Below, one piece after another: positions 7,971-16,890 of a DNA stretch of 30,106 bases; within the stretch, counting starts at the first letter, position 1, and each line of letters opens with the position of its first letter. The stretch is from assembly GCA_030691585.1 (NCBI GenBank), contig JAUYEC010000200.1, positions 1 through 30,106 of the forward strand, written 5' to 3'. The translations under genes and the position numbers were made by a program. The notes below the pieces were generated by a model that was not told the DNA's origin, did not search any database, and saw only the letters and a list, made by a program, of their open reading frames with translations. The DNA is from Candidatus Omnitrophota bacterium (GTDB lineage Bacteria > Omnitrophota > Gorgyraeia > Gygaellales > Profunditerraquicolaceae).

Positions 7971-8002
7971 TTGAAACAAATATCCTTTCGTTAGACGGTT
8001 AC

Positions 8003-8122
8003 GGTTACGATACCCGTTTCGTCGTTCGTCTTTCGTCGTCCGTATTTCGTTAAATATGTTGCGAATGACGATCGACGGATGACGGTATACGGAAGACGGA
8101 TGACGATACGGGCTTCGTTACC
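8003..8122. repeat. Long imperfect inverted repeat in the aspS-hisS spacer
   Basis: The left arm (8003-8044) and right arm (8088-8122) are imperfectly complementary. Both are rich in CGTC/GACG words, with matching ends GGTTACGA and TTCGTTACC. It fills most of the 161-bp spacer between hisS and aspS, contains no convincing ORF, and would fold into a long structured RNA in the operon transcript. Confidence 0.6.
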
Positions 8123-8131
8123 GTGGCCGAT

Positions 8132-9382
8132 TTACGTAACCAAATCTTTTCCCAGTTCTTGAACTACATCTTCAACCTTGACTTCTCTCTGTTCTCCCGA
8201 CTCCATATCTTTAAGCATAACCGTATTCTTTTTCAATTCATCATCGCCGATGATCAAAACAAATTTAGCGCCATAATCGTTGGCCTTGCGCAACGCGCCT
8301 TTGAGCGATTTACTTTCGTAATCAGTATCAGCCGAAATACCGTTCCTGCGCAGTGTATCTAATAATTTAAGCGCCGAACTCCTGGCATTGTCGCCGAGAC
8401 TGATGATATAGGAGGTAATTTTATTCTCTGCGGGTTTAAGGCCGCACCCTGCCAGGATCAGGCGCTCCACGCCAAAAGCAAAACCGATCGAGCCCGTTGC
8501 GGGCCCGCCAAGCTGCTTAACCAGATTATCATACCTGCCTCCCGCGCCTAGCGCGTCCTGCGCGCCAAGGCCGCTGTGGGTGATCTCAAAAACGGTGCCG
8601 GTATAGTAATCAAGGCCGCGCACCAGGTGAGGTGCCAGCGCATAAGCAATCTTCAAAGAATCAAGCCCGGTCTTCACCGCCGAAAAATGCTTGCGGCAGC
8701 CGGCACAGAGATGCGACTCATCCAAGTCCAAATGTTCCAAAGCGGTTTTACAATCGGGATTTTTACAATCCAGAATCCTCATCACATTACTATCATAGCG
8801 CTGGTTACAGTCGGCGCAAAGTTTAGGCAGTAAATCTTTAATCTTTCGGCGCAGCCGCAAAGCCAGCTCCTCTTTATCCGCGGCACAGCCAAGATTATTT
8901 AAATTTATAATATAGCCGGAAATAGAAAGATTTTTTAACAAGGCATCAGCCAGAGAAACTACTTCCACGTCCAGCCCGGCATCAGATGAGCCAATTGCCT
9001 CACAACCTATATGGTGAAACTGCCTCTGCCTGCCCTTTTGCGGCCTCTCCAGGCGGAACATCGGCCCCATATAATACAACTTTACAAGCCCGCCGGCCTT
9101 ATCCATGTTGTTTTCTATGTAGGCGCGCACGATCGCGGCCGTGCCTTCCGGCCTTAGCACGTAATTGTCATCTTTATTATTGATGACAAACATCTGCTTA
9201 CGCACGATCTCCGTGGTCTCGCCCAGGGAGCGGTTAAATAAAGACATCTCTTCAACCACGGGCGTGCGTATTTCGTGATAATTATATAAAGAAAAAACGC
9301 TTCGGCAGGCCGCTTCCATCCGCTGCCACAGCAGTGCCTCCTGTGGCAGGATATCTCTTGTTCCCGGGATCAATTTATACAT
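8132..9382 (-). CDS. hisS: Histidyl-tRNA synthetase
   Basis: Class II synthetase that charges tRNA-His. The 416-residue protein begins with the canonical MYKLIPGTRDILP. Motif 2 is YYMGPMFRLERPQKGRQRQFHHIG, with the arginine-rich loop, and the histidine-binding peptides are LVRGLDYYTGTVFEI and GAGGRYDNL. Motif 3, SIGFAFGVERL, follows. A Cys-rich insertion (CADC...CKNPDC...CAGC) occurs in this lineage of HisRS. The anticodon-binding domain is at the C-terminus. It begins 18 bp after the HU gene and precedes aspS, a common hisS-aspS pairing. Confidence 0.97.
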   Translation of the reverse strand: MYKLIPGTRDILPQEALLWQRMEAACRSVFSLYNYHEIRTPVVEEMSLFNRSLGETTEIVRKQMFVINNKDDNYVLRPEGTAAIVRAYIENNMDKAGGLVKLYYMGPMFRLERPQKGRQRQFHHIGCEAIGSSDAGLDVEVVSLADALLKNLSISGYIINLNNLGCAADKEELALRLRRKIKDLLPKLCADCNQRYDSNVMRILDCKNPDCKTALEHLDLDESHLCAGCRKHFSAVKTGLDSLKIAYALAPHLVRGLDYYTGTVFEITHSGLGAQDALGAGGRYDNLVKQLGGPATGSIGFAFGVERLILAGCGLKPAENKITSYIISLGDNARSSALKLLDTLRRNGISADTDYESKSLKGALRKANDYGAKFVLIIGDDELKKNTVMLKDMESGEQREVKVEDVVQELGKDLVT

Positions 9383-9400
9383 ATGTTAATGACTCGTCGG

Positions 9401-9673
9401 CTATTTGACCTTCTGTTTCATTTCCAAGCCGGCTTTAAAGACCACTACCTTTCGCGGCGGGACAGGGATCACCTGATTAGTGCGGGGATTTCTACCGGTG
9501 CGGCTCTTTCTCTGTTTGACCTTAAATACGCCGAAATTACGCAGCTCTATTTTTTCCCCTCGCGATAGAGCCTCGACGATGCAGTCAAAAGTCTTCTGCA
9601 CCACTTCCTTGACATCAACCTGTTTAAGGTTGACCGTGTCAGAAACTTTCAAAATTATATCTTTCTTGGTCAT
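9401..9673 (-). CDS. HU/IHF family DNA-binding protein
   Basis: A 90-residue nucleoid protein that bends or wraps DNA as a dimer. It shows TKKDIILKVS at the N-terminus, the beta-arm signature GRNPRTNQVIPVPPRKVVVFKAG, and a basic C-terminus. The ATG at 9671-9673 is preferred over one 15 bp upstream because GGAGG lies 7 nt before it and 90 residues is the family length. HU and IHF subunits cannot be told apart here. It is the first gene of the HU-hisS-aspS-LysM unit, preceded by a strong promoter (9804-9832) and a leader with two palindromes. Confidence 0.95.
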   Translation of the reverse strand: MTKKDIILKVSDTVNLKQVDVKEVVQKTFDCIVEALSRGEKIELRNFGVFKVKQRKSRTGRNPRTNQVIPVPPRKVVVFKAGLEMKQKVK

Positions 9674-9711
9674 TCTAAATCCTCCCATGTGACGGCCACG
9701 GCCGTTTCTGC

Positions 9712-9740
9712 GTAGGGGCGGGTTTAAAACCCGCCCCTAC
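9712..9740. repeat. 29-bp palindromic element, copy 5 (HU leader)
   Basis: Perfect palindrome with arms GTAGGGGCGGG and CCCGCCCCTAC, 39 bp upstream of the HU start codon. It lies inside the predicted 5' leader. Confidence 0.95.
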
Positions 9741-9761
9741 GGCGAATTTGTAAATGGTTTT

Positions 9762-9790
9762 GTAGGGACAGCATATTATGCTGTCCCTAC
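9762..9790. repeat. 29-bp palindrome, variant centre (HU leader)
   Basis: It has the same ends (GTAGGGACAGC and GCTGTCCCTAC) but the centre is ATATTAT rather than the TTT-N-AAA core of the main family. It lies between the HU promoter and the copy at 9712-9740. A truncated copy of the same variant is at 18711-18737. Confidence 0.93.
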
Positions 9791-9803
9791 AGTATTCATA
9801 AGT

Positions 9804-9832
9804 ATATTAACAGCAAAAAGTTACGATGTCAA
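9804..9832 (-). promoter_or_regulatory. sigma70-like promoter for the HU-hisS-aspS unit
   Basis: On the minus strand a perfect TTGACA is followed by a 17-bp spacer and TAATAT. The predicted start near 9797 gives a leader of about 125 nt that holds two palindromic hairpins. Confidence 0.75.
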
Positions 9833-9841
9833 GATTTATTT

Positions 9842-9905
9842 GTCCTGCTACGCGCTTTGACAGACCTGTAATAGCTTTGATGCGCTTCGCAGGACTATTC
9901 TCCGA
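9842..9905. repeat. Imperfect inverted repeat downstream of the dnaE-lipoprotein unit
   Basis: GTCCTGCTACGCGC and GCGCTTCGCAGGAC form the arms, with a direct repeat CTTTGA just inside each. There is no T run, so it is not a clear terminator. It occupies the spacer between the lipoprotein gene and the HU promoter. Confidence 0.55.
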
Positions 9906-9950
9906 AGCCCGTAACTTTCATTTTCAAATCGTTCTAGGGCGTAGGAGAAT

Positions 9951-10466
9951 TTATTTGGCAGCCGCTTTGGCGTCTTTGTCGTGTTTTTCCTGTTCCAGGT
10001 CCCGGTTTATATAATCATTTAACTCCGCCCTTAGCTTCTCCATGCGCGCTTTTTCCAGCGCCTCTTTCTCTGCCCCGGCCCTATCCACTCTGGCGTGATA
10101 TTTCGGGTCATATTCATATCGGTAAGCCTTTACTGTCCGCAGAGGCAGGGTAAATACAGCGCCGACAATACCCAAAGTATAGCCCAGGCGATCCGGAACA
10201 TTCTCCTTAAAACGGTTATCGATTACGCCCATTTTTTTATAATACTCTTCCACGGTCTTGCGCCGGCGCTTAAAACGCTCTTTAGCCAGGTAAACGTCAT
10301 CGGGAGCGGCCCCACCCTCGCCTATGGTGTATTCCGGAAGCATCACCCCGTCGCGCAGAAAAACGTAGCCGTCTTTTACCGGTGGTTTGATGCCCCTGAC
10401 CACTTTGTAGGGCGCGCAGCCGGATACTAAAGACAAACACATTAAGATCGTTAGTATTTTTTTCAT
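9951..10466 (-). CDS. Hypothetical lipoprotein
   Basis: A 171-residue protein with an N-terminal signal MKKILTILMCLSLVSGC, whose lipobox puts the lipidated cysteine at residue 17. The mature part is charged and mostly helical. A central hydrophobic stretch (LGYTLGIVGAVFTLPL) is followed by a Lys/Glu/Arg-rich C-terminal helix, possibly a coiled coil. I do not recognise a named family. It starts 11 bp after the dnaE stop, so it is probably the last gene of the guaB3-guaA-dnaE unit. Confidence 0.75.
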   Translation of the reverse strand: MKKILTILMCLSLVSGCAPYKVVRGIKPPVKDGYVFLRDGVMLPEYTIGEGGAAPDDVYLAKERFKRRRKTVEEYYKKMGVIDNRFKENVPDRLGYTLGIVGAVFTLPLRTVKAYRYEYDPKYHARVDRAGAEKEALEKARMEKLRAELNDYINRDLEQEKHDKDAKAAAK

Positions 10467-10477
10467 AGTTTATCCGT

Positions 10478-13400
10478 CTATAATACCAGCGAAAGCCGCT
10501 CGCCGCCTAACAGCTCATCCACATCCTGGATCAGCTTTTCAGACGGGGCGACGTAGAAATTCTCCCCTACTACAATATGCGTACGGTTCTTTTGCGGCGA
10601 ATCCAGGCGAAGATAGACCGGCGTCGTGCCATGGAAAGTCGACAGCAGGCCCTTGAGGCTCTCAAAGACGTTTTCGCGCAGTCCCGAAAGATTAATCGAG
10701 ATGGCAGTGATCAATTTATAGGCTTCGTCAAAAGGAAATAGGTCGTTAACCAGGATTTTTGGCGTGTCCTCTTTGAGATTCAGATTACCCTTGACCATGA
10801 CTACGGTGCTGTTCAAAAGGTAGCGTGAAACCTTTTGGTAGGCGCGGGGGAAAACCAGCGCTTCAACAGAACCTTCCAGGTCCTCCAGCTTCAAAATCGC
10901 CATTTTTTCCTGCTTGGCGCGGGTAGTCGTCTGCTTTATTTTAGCAATAAGGGCAACAAGCTTTATTTCTTCTTCATCTTTATGCTGCAGTAAAGTGCCT
11001 ATTGAGGACGTGGTAAAGCGCTTTAATTGCCTGGCGTAGCGCGCCAGGGGATGGCCGGAGACATAAAAACCAAGCATGTCCTTTTCAAAGGCCAGCAACT
11101 GCGGTTCGGGCCACTCCGCGACGCGCGGAATTTCTACCGACGCTTGAGTTTCAAAACCATTACCGCCCAGCCCCTGGTCAAAGAAAGAAAACTGCCCCTT
11201 GGCTTTTTCCTTTTGGTTGCGCGAAGAACGCTCCAGCACAATGTCGAGCCCGGAGAAAAGCTGGGCGCGCGGCATACCAAGGAAATCCATGGCTCCGCAT
11301 TTGATCAAGGCTTCCAGGACCTTCCTGTTGGCCAGGCGCAGGTCAATACGCTGACAAAGGTCTTCTAAGGACTTGAATTTTCCTTCGCTCCTTGCCTCGA
11401 TTATCGAATCCACGGCGCCGCCGCCCACATTTTTAACCGCTAATAATCCAAAACGGATGGTTGATTTATCTTTTACCTGAAATAACGCGCCGCTCTCATT
11501 GATGTCCGGCGGCAAAACTGTGAGCCCCATCCGTGAGGCCTCGTTGACGTATTCCACGATCTTATCGGTGTTATCGCGTTCCGAAGTCAGAAGCGCTGTC
11601 ATAAATTCCACCGGATAATTAGCTTTTAAATAAGCGGTGCGGTAAGAAATAAGCGCGTAGGCTGTTGAATGTGAATTGTGCGCGATTATTCCATTGGCGA
11701 CAAAATTATGAATACCGTCGATCTCTAAATCAAAGGTCTCTTCCCTGCCAAGGTATTCAACAGATTCAACCCTGTCCCAGATGATATCGGCATTCACAAA
11801 ACGCATCAATTTCTCGGATTCCAGGAACTGCGCAAGGCGCATGATGGTTTTTCTGCGGAAACCCTTTTTATGCGCCTTAAGAGAGCCGTAGAATTCCTTC
11901 ATCGATACGCCCGACCTTAACTCAAGATCCCTCCAGCTAAGGCCCAGCCTGTCTTTTTCTTCTTTTACAACTTCCCTTATTTGTCCAGGCAATGTATCTT
12001 TGCTCTCCATGTCCCTGGAAACCTTGCTGTAATAAAGCCGGAGTCTTACTATCTGTTCCTTCTTGCCGATAATAAACGGGCAGATATCCCGCATAAAACT
12101 CTCGATGCTCCGATAACCATAGAGATAAAGAGCATACCCAGTCTTGGGTTCCACGCGGTTTTTATACTCATAACGAAAGACTTTTTTTACAAGGCGGGAA
12201 GCCACGCCAAATCTAAGCAGAAGATCCTGGAGTTGTTTCGCCAGCCGCGCTGATGAAGAAGCATAAAACGGTATGCTGTTATTTTTGGAAAAGATAAACC
12301 CGTCGCCGGACCAAAGCCTTCCGATAAACAAGGCCAGATCAGCGGCCCCCAATGAAAATATCTCAGCCGGAATAAATTTTTCCGTGGCTTTTTGGTGATC
12401 TAACCCCAAGTTCTCGATCCAAATCCTGGCGCCGCATTTTTTTTGCTCGATCAACTCAACGGCGGCAGAGTAATTATTTTTACTGAACCCTTTGTTCCAG
12501 GCCGCCTGGCCTTTAGAAAACCTGGTATCGCGGCCCGTGCCCGCGTATACCTCAAAACGCCCCCTGCGTTTGGTAACGCGGGCCGTCGTATTATCGAACA
12601 TTTCCAGATTATCCGCGTAATCCTTCACCAGAGACGGATCATTGTTATAATAATAGAACCCACTGGGGTGACAGGTATTTCCTTCGGAAAGTACACCGGC
12701 CAATACGATGATTTTATGCGGCTCCATTTGCGCGGCACCCGCAGCAGGATTTACACTGCTTAGAGCCAGGCGCTCGCCGACGCAGATATCGCCTAAATTC
12801 TTCCAACCATGGAAAGTGAAAACCGGATGGTTGGCAGTGGCGATTATTTCCCGCCCCAAACGTGTCTTAAGTTTATACACAGGTTTAATTCCGTTACTGA
12901 CAACATCGTTTATTCTCGCTTTAACGATTTTAAGTCTATCATCGCATCCGAATGTGTATTGAGCTGCTGCCTTGCGATCAAATAGATTTTTTACCGTAAC
13001 GATTGAGCCGGTGGAAGCATCAATGATTTCGGTAGAACCAACTACACATTTATTGAAGCCGTAGCCGCTAAAATATTCAATCAGGTCAAATACTTTATTA
13101 GCGACCGCGGAGCTGATCTCGTTCTTAACGCAGCCGGAGATGAAATTGGAACGCTGCTTCTCTAACACCTCCGGGATCTTTTTACTCATTGCCCGGCGCA
13201 ATAAATCAGCCTGGGCCATGGTAAAACCGGCCAGGATGGAAGCGATCTGCATGATCTGTTCCTGATAAACGATAATACCGTAAGTCTCCTTGAGGACGGT
13301 CTCGAGCTTTTTATGGTCGTAGCGGATGCCGACGCGGCCGTGCTTACGCTGTATAAAATCATCGAGCATGCCGGAACCGATCGGGCCCGGGCGATATAGG

Positions 13401-15289
13401 GCCAAGAGCGCTATCAAGTCTTCAAAACGCGCCGGTTCAAGCTTTTTCAGCAGGTCGCGCATGCCTGAACTTTCAACCTGGAACACGCCGACAGTCTGCG
13501 CTGAACCCAGTAGTTTATATGTATTGGCATCATCCAAGGGCAATCCGCGGATCTCGATATCTTTTCCTGCCACTTCTTTCACCAGTTTGACTGCCTCGCT
13601 GATCACAGTCAGCGTGCGCAGCCCAAGAAAATCCACCTTCAACAATCCGATCTTCTCTAAAATACCCATACTGTAACCGGAAGTGATCTGATCGTCACCG
13701 GTCTTAAACAGCGGCATATAATTGTCCAGCGGTTTGTCAGCAATGACCACACCTGCGGCATGCACCGAGGCGTGGCGGTTGAGGCCCTCAAGCGACAGCG
13801 CCGTGTTGATGAGCTTGGTGATCTGCGCGTCGTTCTTGTACATATTGTTAAGTTCCGGCTCGCTGACCAAAGCGTCTTTAAGCGTCATATTCGGGTCCGG
13901 CGGGATCATTTTGGCGATGCGATCGACTTCGGCATAACTTATAGCCATGACCCGGCCCACGTCTCTGACCACGGCGCGCGCCTGCATCGTGCCAAAGGTA
14001 ATGATCTGGGCCACGTTTTCCCGTCCGTATTTCTTGGTCACGTAATCAATGACCTCGGGCCGGCGCTCATAACAAAAATCTATGTCAATATCCGGAAGGC
14101 TGACGCGCTCGGGATTAAGAAAACGCTCAAAAAGTAAGCCGTATGACAGCGGATTAAGGTCGGTAATGCCCAAGAGATAACTGACCAAGCTGCCGGCAGC
14201 TGAGCCACGGCCCGGCCCCACAGGAATAGACTGGCTCTTGGCGTAGTGGATAAAATCCCAGACGATCAGGAAATAGCTGATAAATCCCATTTTCTTGATC
14301 ATCTCCAGTTCATATTCCAGGCGTTCTAATATCGCGGGAGTAGTTTCTGTAAACCTTTCGCCAAGGCCGCGCTCGCAGAGCTGGCGCAAAAAGACTTCCT
14401 TGTCAACGCCCCCCGGAGGAACATATTTAGGCAAGTGCACTTTGTTAAAATCCAGCTCCAGATTGCAACGCTGGGCAATAACGCGCGTATTACTGATGGC
14501 CTCAGGGATTTCCTTAAACGCATCCTTCATCTCCTGCGGTGAAGTAAAATAAAATTCATCGGTGGAAAAACGCATGCGGTTGGGGTCATCGAGGGTGGTT
14601 TGCGTCTGGATACACAAAAGCGCTTCGTGGGCGGCAGCGTCCTTTTTTTGCAGGTAATGCACGTCGTTTGTGGCCACAAGCGGGAGCCCAAGCTCTTTAG
14701 AGATCCTGATCAGGCCGTCATTGGCAATTTTCTGTTCGGGAATGGAATTCGGCTGGACTTCCAGGTAGAAATTATCTTTGCCGAGGATGTTAAGGTAGGT
14801 ATCCGCGCATTTAAGGGCGTCGTTAAAACGTTTCTGCGCCAGTAACGCCGCTACTTCTCCCTTTAGGCAAGCGCTAAGCCCGATAAGGCCCTTGGAATAT
14901 TTTGCCAAAATTTCTTTATCAATGCGCGGGCGGTAATAAAAACCCTCAAGATAGCCGATAGAAACCAGCTTCATCAGGTTCTGGTAACCGGATTCGTCTT
15001 TAGCCAGAAGTATGAGGTGATTTGAGGAATCTTCAATACCGCCGGCAGTCTTATCCAAGCGGCTGCCTGGTGCCACATAGACTTCGCAGCCAATGATCGG
15101 CTTGATCCCGGCTTTTTGCGCCTCCATGTAAAATTCCACAGCGCCGAACATGTTGCCGTGATCGGTAATAGCCAGCGAATCCATCTTATGCTGGGCCGCA
15201 AGTGCGAGGGTCTCTTTAATGCGGCAGGCGCCGTCTAAAAGGCTGTATTGGGTATGCAGGTGCAGGTGGATAAAGTCGGAGTGCGGCAT
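10478..15289 (-). CDS. dnaE: DNA polymerase III alpha subunit DnaE with embedded intein
   Basis: The replicative polymerase subunit. The precursor has 1603 residues; removing a 458-residue intein (748-1205) leaves a normal 1145. The N-terminal PHP domain keeps its metal-binding residues (HLHLH at 8-12, ITDHGNMFG, ATNDVHYL), so it may have proofreading activity. The polymerase core includes VGPGRGSAAGS and the catalytic LPDIDIDF (D400, D402), with the third acidic residue near D553 (KVDFLG). An OB fold lies after the helix-hairpin-helix region (IKLVALIAKIKQ...). The gene follows guaA after a spacer holding a palindrome and has no clear ribosome binding site. Confidence 0.96.
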   Translation of the reverse strand: MPHSDFIHLHLHTQYSLLDGACRIKETLALAAQHKMDSLAITDHGNMFGAVEFYMEAQKAGIKPIIGCEVYVAPGSRLDKTAGGIEDSSNHLILLAKDESGYQNLMKLVSIGYLEGFYYRPRIDKEILAKYSKGLIGLSACLKGEVAALLAQKRFNDALKCADTYLNILGKDNFYLEVQPNSIPEQKIANDGLIRISKELGLPLVATNDVHYLQKKDAAAHEALLCIQTQTTLDDPNRMRFSTDEFYFTSPQEMKDAFKEIPEAISNTRVIAQRCNLELDFNKVHLPKYVPPGGVDKEVFLRQLCERGLGERFTETTPAILERLEYELEMIKKMGFISYFLIVWDFIHYAKSQSIPVGPGRGSAAGSLVSYLLGITDLNPLSYGLLFERFLNPERVSLPDIDIDFCYERRPEVIDYVTKKYGRENVAQIITFGTMQARAVVRDVGRVMAISYAEVDRIAKMIPPDPNMTLKDALVSEPELNNMYKNDAQITKLINTALSLEGLNRHASVHAAGVVIADKPLDNYMPLFKTGDDQITSGYSMGILEKIGLLKVDFLGLRTLTVISEAVKLVKEVAGKDIEIRGLPLDDANTYKLLGSAQTVGVFQVESSGMRDLLKKLEPARFEDLIALLALYRPGPIGSGMLDDFIQRKHGRVGIRYDHKKLETVLKETYGIIVYQEQIMQIASILAGFTMAQADLLRRAMSKKIPEVLEKQRSNFISGCVKNEISSAVANKVFDLIEYFSGYGFNKCVVGSTEIIDASTGSIVTVKNLFDRKAAAQYTFGCDDRLKIVKARINDVVSNGIKPVYKLKTRLGREIIATANHPVFTFHGWKNLGDICVGERLALSSVNPAAGAAQMEPHKIIVLAGVLSEGNTCHPSGFYYYNNDPSLVKDYADNLEMFDNTTARVTKRRGRFEVYAGTGRDTRFSKGQAAWNKGFSKNNYSAAVELIEQKKCGARIWIENLGLDHQKATEKFIPAEIFSLGAADLALFIGRLWSGDGFIFSKNNSIPFYASSSARLAKQLQDLLLRFGVASRLVKKVFRYEYKNRVEPKTGYALYLYGYRSIESFMRDICPFIIGKKEQIVRLRLYYSKVSRDMESKDTLPGQIREVVKEEKDRLGLSWRDLELRSGVSMKEFYGSLKAHKKGFRRKTIMRLAQFLESEKLMRFVNADIIWDRVESVEYLGREETFDLEIDGIHNFVANGIIAHNSHSTAYALISYRTAYLKANYPVEFMTALLTSERDNTDKIVEYVNEASRMGLTVLPPDINESGALFQVKDKSTIRFGLLAVKNVGGGAVDSIIEARSEGKFKSLEDLCQRIDLRLANRKVLEALIKCGAMDFLGMPRAQLFSGLDIVLERSSRNQKEKAKGQFSFFDQGLGGNGFETQASVEIPRVAEWPEPQLLAFEKDMLGFYVSGHPLARYARQLKRFTTSSIGTLLQHKDEEEIKLVALIAKIKQTTTRAKQEKMAILKLEDLEGSVEALVFPRAYQKVSRYLLNSTVVMVKGNLNLKEDTPKILVNDLFPFDEAYKLITAISINLSGLRENVFESLKGLLSTFHGTTPVYLRLDSPQKNRTHIVVGENFYVAPSEKLIQDVDELLGGERLSLVL
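11675..13048 (-). mobile_element. Intein in DnaE with LAGLIDADG homing endonuclease
   Basis: The 458 residues run from Cys1 (CVVGSTEII) to the terminal His-Asn (NGIIAHN), followed by Ser+1 of the host sequence (SHSTAY). Splicing blocks are intact: TANH at 71-74, ETFDLEIDGIHNF near the end, and the His-Asn terminus. Between them lie two dodecapeptide endonuclease motifs, LAGVLSEGN (116-124) and FIGRLWSGDG (241-250), with acidic residues E122 and D249 retained. The element therefore looks able both to splice and to home. The insertion splits GYGFNK from SHSTAY, a highly conserved polymerase motif. Confidence 0.96.
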
Positions 15290-15312
15290 TGTACGGATAT
15301 ATCAACGATTCT

Positions 15313-15341
15313 GTAGGGACAGGTTTCAAACCTGTCCCTAC
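15313..15341. repeat. 29-bp palindromic element, copy 6
   Basis: Perfect palindrome with arms GTAGGGACAGG and CCTGTCCCTAC. It lies in the 59-bp spacer between guaA and dnaE. Confidence 0.95.
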
Positions 15342-15348
15342 ACATAAT

Positions 15349-16890
15349 TTATTCCCATTCAATGGTGGCGGGAGGTTTTGAACTTATATCGTAAACAACG
15401 CGGTTTACGCCTTTTACTTCGTTGATCACGCGATTGGAAATTTTTTCCATGACTTCGTAGGGCAGCTTTACCCAATCGGCGGTCATGCCGTCAAAGCTGG
15501 TAACGCAGCGCAAGGCCGCCACATTTTCATAGGTGCGCTCATCGCCCATAACTCCGACGGTCTTGATCGGCAGCAATATAGCGAACGACTGCCAGACCTG
15601 GTTATATAAACCGGCCTTGATGATCTCGTCAATTACACGGCGGTCGACTTCGCGCAGCAGCTCAAGCCGCTCAGGCGTAACCTCGCCGATGATCCTGATC
15701 GCAAGGCCCGGGCCGGGAAAAGGCTGGCGGTTAATAATCGCCTCGGGAAGATTCAGCTCCCTGCCTATCTGGCGCACCTCGTCTTTAAAAAGATCCCGCA
15801 GGGGTTCAAGAAGTTTTAATTTCATATGCGCGGGCAGGCCCCCGACATTATGATGGCTCTTGATGCGGCTGGTGGGCGAGCCTGTCGCTGAAACAGATTC
15901 AATAACGTCCGGATATAGTGTACCCTGGGCGAGGTATTTTACTCCTTTTATTTTTTTTGCCTCTTCTTCAAAGACCCTGACGAACTCTTCGCCGATGACC
16001 TTCCTTTTTGTTTCCGGGTCAGTCACTCCTTTGAGCCGCTCCAAAAACCTCTTGCTTCTGTCGACATAATCAAGGTTCAAATGGTACATATTGCGAAAAA
16101 CGCTCTTTATCTGCTGCGGTTCGTCTCTGCGTACCAGGCCGTTATCGATAAAGATACACCTCAAGTTCCTGCCGATGGCTCTATGGATCAAGAGTGCCGC
16201 CACCGATGAATCCACCCCGCCGGAAAGCCCCAGCACCACCTTATCGCGCCCGACGGTCTTCTTGATATTTTCTATCGCCTCTTTAGCAAATGACTGCATG
16301 GTCCAGCGTGAAAGGCAGCCACAGGCCCTGAAAAGAAAATTCGCGATGATCTGGTCGCCCTTTTCAGTGTGTGTAACTTCAGGATGGAACTGCACGCCGT
16401 AGATCTTTCTCTTCTGGTTCAAGATCGCGGTGATCGGCGTAGTCGCGGTATGGGCGCCCACCACAAAACCCGGCGGAAGTTTTAAGACAAAATCGCCATG
16501 GCTTTCCCAACAGGTAAAGTTGCCCGGCACATGCGAAAAAAGGTTACGGTTATCATCCACAAAAAGTTCGGCCTTGCCGTATTCCCGGCCCTTAGTCTGT
16601 TTTACCTTTCCGCCGAGCATTTCGGTGATCACTTGCATACCGTAGCATATGCCGAGGATGGGGATCCCGAGCTTGAATATACCCTTGTCAGGATGCGGGC
16701 TCTTCTTATCCGTTACCGAGGCAGGGCCGCCGGAAAGTACCAATCCTTTGGGTGAGAGTTCTGCGATTTCTTTTGCCGAAATGTTATAGGGGACGATTTT
16801 GGAAAAAACTTTGTTCTCTCTGATTCTGCGTGCGATCAGCTGCGTATACTGGGAACCAAAATCCAGGATCAATACCGAATGTTTAATCAT
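15349..16890 (-). CDS. guaA: GMP synthase (glutamine-hydrolysing)
   Basis: Converts XMP to GMP using glutamine and ATP. The 513-residue protein has a class I amidotransferase domain with nucleophile C82 (GICYGMQ) and partners H169/E171 (QFHPE). The ATP-pyrophosphatase domain follows, with PP-loop SGGVDS (223-228). The C-terminal dimerisation domain ends in the typical KPPATIEWE. Its ATG overlaps the stop of the upstream IMP dehydrogenase-like gene (ATGA), so the two are translationally coupled. Together they would carry out IMP to XMP to GMP. Confidence 0.98.
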   Translation of the reverse strand: MIKHSVLILDFGSQYTQLIARRIRENKVFSKIVPYNISAKEIAELSPKGLVLSGGPASVTDKKSPHPDKGIFKLGIPILGICYGMQVITEMLGGKVKQTKGREYGKAELFVDDNRNLFSHVPGNFTCWESHGDFVLKLPPGFVVGAHTATTPITAILNQKRKIYGVQFHPEVTHTEKGDQIIANFLFRACGCLSRWTMQSFAKEAIENIKKTVGRDKVVLGLSGGVDSSVAALLIHRAIGRNLRCIFIDNGLVRRDEPQQIKSVFRNMYHLNLDYVDRSKRFLERLKGVTDPETKRKVIGEEFVRVFEEEAKKIKGVKYLAQGTLYPDVIESVSATGSPTSRIKSHHNVGGLPAHMKLKLLEPLRDLFKDEVRQIGRELNLPEAIINRQPFPGPGLAIRIIGEVTPERLELLREVDRRVIDEIIKAGLYNQVWQSFAILLPIKTVGVMGDERTYENVAALRCVTSFDGMTADWVKLPYEVMEKISNRVINEVKGVNRVVYDISSKPPATIEWE

